A model generated the notes under the pieces. It was not told where the DNA came from. It searched no databases and saw only the letters and a list, made by a program, of their open reading frames with translations. Below, piece after piece: positions 26,785 through 32,037 of a DNA stretch of 32,037 bases. The stretch is from contig JAJRWX010000025.1 in NCBI GenBank assembly GCA_024276605.1, forward strand, positions 1-32,037, given 5' to 3'. The first letter of the stretch is position 1, and each line of letters opens with the position of its first letter. The DNA is from Planctomycetota bacterium (lineage in GTDB: Bacteria; Planctomycetota; Phycisphaerae; UBA1845). The translations under genes and the position numbers were made by a program.

Positions 26785-27165
26785 ATGGTTGAACCCAATA
26801 ACCAAAACGAGTCAAATCCGATTTCTATTATCGAGAAAAAGCCAAATCCGCTTATAACGTCCGATAAATTCGTGGCTGCGGTGCCTTGGGATGATTGGCG
26901 TACCGTGCTGTTACACCATCGTCAGCATGGTGGTTATGAGTATATCCGCTTTCGCACGTGGAACCTGCATCGGACGAAGTTGGTCTGGTATCCCACCAAG
27001 CGGGGCTTTGTGATCCCGGTCCAGAATGCAACGGCTCTGGCCGATGCCCTATTGGCGGGTGCAAACGGTGATTTTCAGGCAAAGCCCGACTGGTTTGTGG
27101 AGCATGAACGCGTGGAATGGGACAAAGCAGTTGCCAAAGTACGGGCGGCGATGGCTAAAGGGTGA
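26785..27165 (+). CDS. Small PC4/Whirly-like nucleic-acid-binding protein (tentative)
   Basis: 126 residues with GGGGG eight bases upstream of the ATG. Residues 28-92 have the pattern of the PC4-like single-strand-binding fold: FVAAVPWDDWRTVLLHHR, then two strands YEYIRFRTWNLHRTK, then the turn WYPTKRGFVIPV and a closing helix (ATALADALLAG). The aromatic/basic strand pair and the 'W-P-T-K-R-G' turn are what suggest PC4. Residues 100-126 are a charged helix. If right, it binds single-stranded DNA or RNA and could act in replication or transcription of the island. Without a search I would not exclude an unrelated mobile-element protein. Confidence 0.4.
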   Translation: MVEPNNQNESNPISIIEKKPNPLITSDKFVAAVPWDDWRTVLLHHRQHGGYEYIRFRTWNLHRTKLVWYPTKRGFVIPVQNATALADALLAGANGDFQAKPDWFVEHERVEWDKAVAKVRAAMAKG

Positions 27166-27320
27166 GATAGGCTCTGTTTGCGATTGAATCGAGTAGGTCG
27201 TTCGGGTAGGATGCCATATAAACCTTCGTACCTGGGAAATGCCTGTACAACGCTTTCGATACTTGTCGTCGGCATCCTGGTCGTGTCTCGACTCTTCAAT
27301 AATAGTTAGTGAGAGAAGTT

Positions 27321-27821
27321 ATGCGAATTATTCTGCGAATCGGAATCGGATTCACTTTGTTGCTAGTAGTTGGGCAGTTCGACGACACCGCCGACGAACC
27401 GCAAGCGATGCAGCAGATAATACTCCCCGAATCATGCGTACTTATGGATACGGACAACGATGGAGACATCGATCTATCCGATTACGCGGCGTGGCAGGCT
27501 TGTTTCAATGGGCCAAATACAAACGACGTTTTCAATATCTTAGGCGGCTGGGACGTGTTTTATTATTCGGGCGTGTGGCGTTATGATGGCTTTACTGATT
27601 TTTTATCTTCGGGCGTAGTATTACTCTACGGCTATAACGAAGCCGCTCTCTATACGTTCGACGGCATGAATGTGTCTTATGGTTATGATGGTTGTTTTTC
27701 GTCGTACGATGCACATATGTCACTCGACAAAGAAAGTGCGAACGAGATGAGCGGAACGAGGTCATGCTCCAATACATCTAATACATTCTACTACCCCGCT
27801 AGAGCAATTCGACGGCCTTGA
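27321..27821 (+). CDS. Small secreted protein with one dockerin-like motif
   Basis: 166 residues. The ATG at 27321 follows GAGAGAAG; an N-terminal signal (RIILRIGIGFTLLLVVG) is short and not ideal. Residues about 43-62 contain DTDNDGDIDLSDYAAW, a single EF-hand-like half of a dockerin, where two halves are usual. The remainder is Gly/Tyr/Asn/Ser-rich with few charges and no recognised domain (for example YGYNEAALYTF). It may be a remnant of a longer dockerin protein or a small surface peptide. It lies just left of the convergent recombinase operon. Confidence 0.5.
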   Translation: MRIILRIGIGFTLLLVVGQFDDTADEPQAMQQIILPESCVLMDTDNDGDIDLSDYAAWQACFNGPNTNDVFNILGGWDVFYYSGVWRYDGFTDFLSSGVVLLYGYNEAALYTFDGMNVSYGYDGCFSSYDAHMSLDKESANEMSGTRSCSNTSNTFYYPARAIRRP

Positions 27822-27913
27822 CATAAATATCATCGAAATCGCGTATCACATTTACAACTTCTTATTTAACAGTTGCTATTGTGTTCGCAAAGAATGCAAG
27901 CACACTGTATCGG

Positions 27914-28600
27914 CTACCGCCTCAATATCTGTGCTATTGTCTGATGTCGCCATGTGTTATTGCCTGCCTTGGTGGGGATGTTGCGTTCCGTAAGGGTATT
28001 GGCGATGCGTTGCAGGGTGAAGCCCTTGTCTCTCATCGCGGTGATTTCACTGACTATGGATTGCTCCGGCTCGTTTGGTAGCAGCGTGGCTCCATCGTCA
28101 GCTAACGTGTAGCCGTAGGGGATCGTGCCGATACGCTTACCGTTGGCACGCTTAACAGCCATAGCGGCTTTGGTGCGTTCTCTTGTTAGGTTGCGTTCCA
28201 TTTCAGCTGCACCGGCTAACACGACCAGCATAAACCGTCCGGCGGCGCTGGTTGTATCAATGGCGTTACCGCCAAGGTCAACCACGTGCAACGCAATCTT
28301 GGCTTTATCCCATCGCTCAACCGTCGTGAGACAATCGCCAGCATTGCGGAAGCCACGGTCCAGTTTGAGCATGATAATACTGGTGGCTTTGCGTTTCTTG
28401 AGCATATCGAGCAATCGCGCACCACCAGCACGACTACCCAACGGCTTACCGCCCGACACACCGGCGTCAGTGATAATCTCAATCAATCGTAAATCTTTGA
28501 GCGAGCAATAGGCCCGGATGCGCTGTTGTTGCGCATCCAAACCTAACCCGCCATCCGCTTGCTCTTGCGTTGAACATCTTGCATATCCGATAGCGTTCAT
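27914..28600 (-). CDS. Serine recombinase (resolvase/invertase type), short
   Basis: 228 residues from the ATG at 28600, chosen because GAGGGGGAAAGCC precedes it; a coupled ATG at 28615 overlaps the upstream stop as ATGA. The resolvase catalytic domain occupies about 1-140: YARCST with nucleophile Ser10, LDRGFRN (80-86) and GAAEMERNLTRERT (130-143) with the conserved arginines. The large-serine-recombinase domain that follows (about 150-225, GTIPYGYTLADDG, HQTIAQILRR) is short, and there is no zinc-ribbon/coiled-coil C-terminus, so it is smaller than typical phage integrases. It is likely to resolve or invert DNA of the island, or excise it at the att-like palindromes 1.3 kb away. Last gene of the ArdC operon. 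Confidence 0.85.
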   Translation of the reverse strand: MNAIGYARCSTQEQADGGLGLDAQQQRIRAYCSLKDLRLIEIITDAGVSGGKPLGSRAGGARLLDMLKKRKATSIIMLKLDRGFRNAGDCLTTVERWDKAKIALHVVDLGGNAIDTTSAAGRFMLVVLAGAAEMERNLTRERTKAAMAVKRANGKRIGTIPYGYTLADDGATLLPNEPEQSIVSEITAMRDKGFTLQRIANTLTERNIPTKAGNNTWRHQTIAQILRR

Positions 28601-28611
28601 GGCTTTCCCCC

Positions 28612-29283
28612 TCATGCGGCTTGCTTGGCGTTATAACGACGTAAGGTATCCGGTAACTGGTCGATGCAATCCCGAATGTTGTTACCACGTAAATCGACGC
28701 CACACTTGCCCTGCACGTAGGCTAGGAATTTGAAACCATCAGGAATCGGTAAACCGACTTCGGATGCAATGCGCTTCAAGAATTCGGCGATAGCTGGAGC
28801 GCTGGGCTTACGGAATCTAAACCTACGCCATCGGCTAAACAAGCCGTCAACATCTTGTGCCCACGTTACCGATGTTGTAGTCGCTACGACGAATACATGG
28901 CTAGGCAGATTCTCTAGGATACCCAATAGCATCCGTTGGCAGTCTCTATTGAGGTGTTGAATCTCGTCGATGATGTAGCATCGTCTGCCACTATCACCCC
29001 AACCGAATTGTAACATGCGTGATGATAAGTCTCGAAGATCGGCAACCGTACACGCGCGGCTATCAATCCGCTCAATCGAAAAATCATCACAACCTAGCTG
29101 CTTGGCGGTTACATAGGCTGCACTGGTCTTGCCACAACCGGCTATACCATCGGATTCAAATAGCCATCGTTCGCCACAACCATCGAATAGCCAAGAGTCA
29201 CCACAAGCCGTCTGTATCTCGTCTATGATCGGTTGGCCGATGAACGCTTCCCACGTTGTCGGTCGGTATCGTTCGCTTAACAT
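28612..29283 (-). CDS. Clamp-loader-like AAA+ ATPase
   Basis: 223 residues. N-terminus SERYRPTTWEAFIGQ matches the RFC small subunit/DnaX opening. Walker A is GIAGCGKT (46-53), Walker B IIDEI with Asp106/Glu107, sensor 1 at VATTTSV, and an SRC-like segment LFSRWRRFRF (148-157), where clamp loaders keep the arginine finger. The usual C-terminal collar domain is missing, so it is much shorter than clamp-loader subunits (about 320+ residues). It could be a helicase-loader-like or DNA-remodelling ATPase for the element's replication, or a phage/plasmid clamp loader. Its stop overlaps the recombinase start region (ATGA), and its own start overlaps the ArdC stop as TAATG, pointing to translational coupling. 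Confidence 0.85.
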   Translation of the reverse strand: MLSERYRPTTWEAFIGQPIIDEIQTACGDSWLFDGCGERWLFESDGIAGCGKTSAAYVTAKQLGCDDFSIERIDSRACTVADLRDLSSRMLQFGWGDSGRRCYIIDEIQHLNRDCQRMLLGILENLPSHVFVVATTTSVTWAQDVDGLFSRWRRFRFRKPSAPAIAEFLKRIASEVGLPIPDGFKFLAYVQGKCGVDLRGNNIRDCIDQLPDTLRRYNAKQAA

Positions 29284-30128
29284 TAGGCTACCGCCTTTCC
29301 GATTGCCTTGTGGTCAAGGTCGTCGATGATGTCGCGTGCTGTCTTGGAGATTCGGTCCAGACTCGCCCGTAAAGCTTTGGAGTCGCCATCCCACAAGGCG
29401 ATATAGCGCGATGCCCTTACTTCCACGTCTAAGCCGCAGTGCATACATACGACATAGGCTACGCTTTCCGCTTCCAATTCGGCCATACTTCGCGTGAGCG
29501 CTCCACGATTCGTCTTGTGTAGGGCTTCGTGGGCTAACTCATGGGCTAGCGTCTTAGCCTGTTGGCCGGTTGGGTGAGTATTGTCTACTTCGACGATGCC
29601 ACCCTTGGAAACACCGAACAAACCGCCCGAAAGACTGGCGAAATTGACGCGAATACCACGAAGATGCGCCACGCTAACCAACTGGGCGAGTAGATCATCG
29701 GCGATATGGTCAATAGTCGGAACGTCAACGGTTGGTAGGTCCGGACCGTCTGTCTGGGCAATATCGAATACGTGGACAGCGCGGAAGAAAACTCCGTCTT
29801 CGGTTTCTCCGTTGTCGTTTTCCTTGGAGTACGGACAAGGCGCAATTATCATAATCCCATGCTCACCCTTGCGCACTTGGCGGTTTAGTTTCTTCCACGA
29901 CTGATAGCCAGCGACTTGCGTAGCCGATGGGCATTGCATGGCAATCAGCATGGTGTTATTCCACGAATACTTATGGAATCGGGCTTGAATGTTGAGGTAA
30001 TCGGTGAATATCTTGGATGCTCTTACCTCGTCGATAGCTTTGGCTAGTGTGTTCAATCTTTCGTCGATTGATTGCACTAACCGTTTCTTTTTGTTGGCTG
30101 TTTCCTGTTTCCGTTGTAGACTTGTCAT
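29283..30128 (-). CDS. ardC: ArdC-like antirestriction protein with metallopeptidase domain
   Basis: 281 residues. Residues about 38-125 match the ArdC N-terminal single-strand-DNA-binding domain (DUF1738): FHKYSWNNTMLIAMQCPSAT, VAGYQSWKKLNRQVRKGEHGI. Residues about 135-280 hold an ImmA/IrrE-like metallopeptidase with HELAH at 196-200 (two His ligands and catalytic Glu) and a downstream Glu-rich helix (AELEAESVAYVV) that provides the third ligand. ArdC proteins protect incoming plasmid DNA from restriction. First gene of the coupled operon; a TTGACA promoter lies 80 bases upstream. The long basic N-terminus (RKQETANKKKR) is atypical but fits DNA binding. Confidence 0.88.
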   Translation of the reverse strand: MTSLQRKQETANKKKRLVQSIDERLNTLAKAIDEVRASKIFTDYLNIQARFHKYSWNNTMLIAMQCPSATQVAGYQSWKKLNRQVRKGEHGIMIIAPCPYSKENDNGETEDGVFFRAVHVFDIAQTDGPDLPTVDVPTIDHIADDLLAQLVSVAHLRGIRVNFASLSGGLFGVSKGGIVEVDNTHPTGQQAKTLAHELAHEALHKTNRGALTRSMAELEAESVAYVVCMHCGLDVEVRASRYIALWDGDSKALRASLDRISKTARDIIDDLDHKAIGKAVA

Positions 30129-30211
30129 GGCGTTTGCTCCTTCAGTAGCAGATGCCCACGGCCACGGATGTTAGCGCATCGCGTGGCCACTATTGTAATC
30201 AACACACTTCA

Positions 30212-30239
30212 AGTATGACGCGCGTTTGTCATTTGTCAA
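30212..30239 (-). promoter_or_regulatory. Promoter of the ardC operon
   Basis: On the minus strand TTGACA (30234-30239) and CATACT (30212-30217) are separated by 16 bases. The -35 is a perfect consensus match, the -10 matches 4 of 6. About 80 bases remain to the ardC start. Confidence 0.6.
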
Positions 30240-30617
30240 GTAAAATATCCATAACGGGTCGGTTGTGGCAAAATCATCACTGACAACAACGTAGCAACGG
30301 TTGGTTATTTGAATACCGTTTCCGCCTTGTTTTCGTGTTGTTTGCACGTTGATTGTCGCATAGAATGATGCGTGTGATGATGCCAGAACAACGACACAAG
30401 ATTACGAAAAACATCGGTCAAGGTTTCTCAGATAGCGGCTTGGCCAGAAACGTAACCACACCCCCACCCCCAAAATGCAGCGGGACTCCGTACTTAACCC
30501 TTCCCCCTTGTGAGTGGTTTATGATATATACGTTTGCAAAATCAAGCTTTGAAAAAAATCTATATATAAAATTGCGTGAAAGTGACACAACAGTGACACC
30601 TTAAAGGATGAATAGCC
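30240..30617. other. AT-rich intergenic region before the 102-residue gene
   Basis: It separates the divergent ardC operon and the plus-strand hypothetical gene. A C-run (CACCCCCACCCCC near 30463), AT-rich TATATA stretches and the direct repeat AGTGACAC-AAC-AGTGACAC (30581-30599) stand out. An open frame 30353-30604 lacks a good start and is not called. Confidence 0.45.
30581..30599 (+). repeat. Direct repeat AGTGACAC x2, 11-base period
   Basis: Two exact 8-base copies lie 11 bases apart, one helical turn, 19 bases upstream of the start codon. An operator or iteron-type binding site is possible. Confidence 0.4.
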
Positions 30618-30926
30618 ATGAGAAGAAAAGCTAAGAAACGTTTGAAGTTGGAAATGCAAGAGAACGGCCTATGGGACGAATTCGTTCGGCGTCGTGAGGC
30701 ATTGAAGCGTGAAGGCGTATTGCCAGGTAAGCGCTGGATACAGGCGGCAATTGCGGTGGGCGTTATTGATGAAGATTCGAGTCACCTTGATGACCCCTAC
30801 GTGCGGGATGAGGGGATGCCCGAACCTATCGGAGACGAGCTACCGATTAGTCTATTGCGCCTGTACGGATGGGATAAGAATACATTCCCACAGAAGCAGT
30901 CAACACAAACACCGAGGCAAGCGTAA
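30618..30926 (+). CDS. Hypothetical protein, 102 residues
   Basis: AAAGGATG lies eight bases upstream of the ATG. The N-terminus is very basic (MRRKAKKRLKLEMQENGLWDE), followed by a helical segment (FVRRREALKREGVLPGKRWIQAAIAVGVI) and an acidic, Pro-rich C-terminus. I recognise no family. Its place between an antirestriction operon and a toxin-antitoxin pair suggests an element-borne accessory gene. Confidence 0.6.
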   Translation: MRRKAKKRLKLEMQENGLWDEFVRRREALKREGVLPGKRWIQAAIAVGVIDEDSSHLDDPYVRDEGMPEPIGDELPISLLRLYGWDKNTFPQKQSTQTPRQA

Positions 30927-30964
30927 ACCGTACTTAAATAAATGGTAGTAGCCGCGGGACAAAA

Positions 30965-31249
30965 CTATTTGAATAAGTCATCTTTTACACCATCTTTTTC
31001 GGTTAGCTCAAAGGCTCGGCGTAGTGCGTTCACGTATACATTTGGTACATCTTGCTGATGTTTGTGTGGAATTGGATATGTCTCGCGTGTCCGGGACTTG
31101 CGTGATAGGCCGACAAAGCTTCCGTGAGAACCTTTCCCTTTATCCTGGTCCCACAGGATATTATAATTCTTGTTAAGGATGCGCTTCAATTTACGAAACT
31201 TCACGAGCCAGCATTCTTCTTTATGCCACTTCCAATTGTCGAACATCAA
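30965..31249 (-). CDS. HicA-like toxin
   Basis: 94 residues. The HicA/YcfA double-stranded-RNA-binding-like pattern is visible: FRKLKRILNKNYN, then KGKGSHGSF with the conserved Gly-Ser-His (40-42; His42 is the catalytic position in HicA ribonucleases), then YPIPHKHQQDVPNVYVNALRRAF. HicA toxins cut mRNA. The ATG at 31249 overlaps the HicB-like gene by 29 bases, and the usual order hicA-hicB is reversed here. The N-terminus has an extra 16 residues compared with short HicA proteins. Confidence 0.65.
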   Translation of the reverse strand: MMFDNWKWHKEECWLVKFRKLKRILNKNYNILWDQDKGKGSHGSFVGLSRKSRTRETYPIPHKHQQDVPNVYVNALRRAFELTEKDGVKDDLFK

Positions 31250-31571
31250 AACTTTCTGCTTCGGCAGGGAGTCCTCCGACCCCTTTGCGTCTGGAAATGA
31301 TACGCTCGATTAGTTCTAGTGGGAGCCGTTTGGCGTGCTCCAGTTTTTCCCAATACTTGCGCGGGGCATCACGAAAACAATTAGCCTTGTGTACTGCACC
31401 GGATTCCATGGTAGTCGAGATCAATTCAAGTAGCAGGTCAACAGCACCTTCCACCGTGTCATCGTCGGCGATAAGGTCCATGTTCAGGCAGTGCGCAGTG
31501 AACGCGCCTACATCCGAACATTCTGACGGGTAAATCACGATAAACAATTGTATATAACCTGGCGCACCCAT
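31221..31571 (-). CDS. HicB-like antitoxin
   Basis: 116 residues. The N-terminal half has the HicB partial RNase-H-like fold pattern: FIVIYPSE, FTAHCLNMDLIADDDTVEGAVDLLLELI. The C-terminal half is helical and basic (LEHAKRLPLELIERIISRRKG), where a DNA-binding or toxin-binding segment would sit, but no clear HTH or ribbon-helix-helix is seen. It overlaps the HicA-like gene and has GAGGGAAG upstream of the ATG. It is inferred to neutralise the toxin. A -10 box (TATAAT) lies at 31620-31625. Confidence 0.55.
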   Translation of the reverse strand: MGAPGYIQLFIVIYPSECSDVGAFTAHCLNMDLIADDDTVEGAVDLLLELISTTMESGAVHKANCFRDAPRKYWEKLEHAKRLPLELIERIISRRKGVGGLPAEAESFDVRQLEVA

Positions 31572-31899
31572 GACTTTGCTTCCCTCTTCCCTGCGTTGGC
31601 GTGCTACCTACGCAATCTTATTATATCGTTCCCATCGTTTGAGGCGTTGAGGAAATACGTAAAATTTGGTATTTTTCTGCTAATTTAGTGAATCTAGGTT
31701 GTTATCGGAACCAAGAAAAGCAACACCTGCTTTCCAAATTGTCGCGTAAGCGGTCGGCCTTCACCTCAAGCGGGTGTTCACCCCTGGAATTCTCGGGTTC
31801 TTGCCGTAAGCCTTTTCATGCAAGCAGGTTAAGTGAAGTTCTTGCCCAAAATGTGTAGACGTGCATTATTTGTAATATATTCTTTCATATCAACATGTA
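31572..31899. other. Intergenic region with hicBA -10 box and an IS edge
   Basis: On the minus strand a perfect TATAAT at 31620-31625 lies about 50 bases before the HicB start; its -35 is not clear. AACACCTGC (near 31721) and GCGGGTGTT (near 31779) form a distant inverted repeat with one mismatch. No gene is seen. The insertion sequence's left end should lie in the right half, but I could not identify its terminal repeat. Confidence 0.4.
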
Positions 31900-31917
31900 A
31901 TGTTGTATACTGTAGGC

Positions 31918-32037
31918 GTGCATATTGAGCGAAGACAATGGAAGTCCAAGAACGGTAAGACCTACCTGTCCATCCTACTGCGCCACTCCTATCGCGAAAA
32001 CGGCAAAGTCTGCAAACGAACCATCGCTAACCTGACC
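31918..32037 (+). CDS. IS1634-type transposase, N-terminus (cut by window end)
   Basis: The frame is open from GTG 31918 (or an in-frame ATG at 31900) to the end of the window. The 40 residues read VHIERRQWKSKNGKTYLSIL, then LLRHSYRENGKVCKRTIANL. This 'GKTYL-(x)n-SYRENGKVxKRT-xANL' pattern is the N-terminus of IS1634/IS4-superfamily transposases. A TATACT -10 box at 31906-31911 lies only six bases before the GTG, which would make the transcript nearly leaderless. The DDE domain lies beyond the window. Confidence 0.75.
   Translation, partial: MHIERRQWKSKNGKTYLSILLRHSYRENGKVCKRTIANLT

Noticed and set aside
30353-30604. 83-codon frame upstream of the 102-residue gene
   Set aside because: TTG-type start, no ribosome binding site, and a Pro-rich low-quality translation of the C-run.
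31721-31790. Distant 9-base inverted repeat as an integron attC or IS end
   Set aside because: One mismatch and a 50-base spacer, without the attC box motifs or target duplication; support is too weak.

Overview
The window looks like chromosomal DNA of a Planctomycetota bacterium, possibly a Phycisphaerae-like lineage. This is inferred from gene content, not from a marker gene. The signs are a Ser/Thr kinase fused to kinesin-light-chain-type TPRs, a DUF1800-DUF1501 gene pair with twin-arginine leaders, giant secreted proteins built from 'DCNxNxIPDxC' units, and several secreted proteins ending in dockerin-like, EF-hand-like pairs.

Left edge (1-810): the 3' end of a helix-turn-helix gene, then a tRNA-Arg(ACG)-shaped relic and mostly non-coding DNA. 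Core (810-25900): an Asp-rich calcium-binding-type lipoprotein (+). A Ser/Thr kinase-TPR gene (-) follows, split by one in-frame TAA. Next come a cysteine-synthase-family gene (-) and a four-gene minus-strand cluster read from 16453 down to 6942: a 1433-residue secreted protein, DUF1800, DUF1501 and a secreted GATase-like/cohesin-like protein. Upstream lie a GH172/DUF2961 protein with a dockerin-like tail, a TlpA-like thioredoxin protein and a UbiB/ABC1 kinase (all -). Two plus-strand genes follow (a cohesin/dockerin-like secreted protein and a tandem ACT-domain protein), and then a convergent sensor histidine kinase (-) with a periplasmic CxxCH haem motif.

Right part (about 26250-32037) reads as a mobile or accessory island. 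It opens with a tRNA-Glu(CTC)-like relic beside nested palindromes that look like an attachment site. It then carries a PC4-like small protein, a small secreted protein with half a dockerin motif, and a tightly coupled minus-strand operon: ArdC-like antirestriction/metallopeptidase, a short clamp-loader-like AAA+ ATPase and a serine recombinase. It ends with a hypothetical gene, a HicB-HicA type toxin-antitoxin pair and the start of an IS1634-type transposase cut by the window end.

Functional themes: extracytoplasmic calcium-binding and cohesin/dockerin-like surface proteins; two separate c-type haem motifs, one in the giant secreted protein and one in the sensor kinase; and a mobile-element maintenance module. 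The most notable items are the interrupted kinase-TPR gene, the ArdC/AAA+/recombinase operon, the cytochrome-c-like insert in the giant repeat protein, and the haem-motif histidine kinase.
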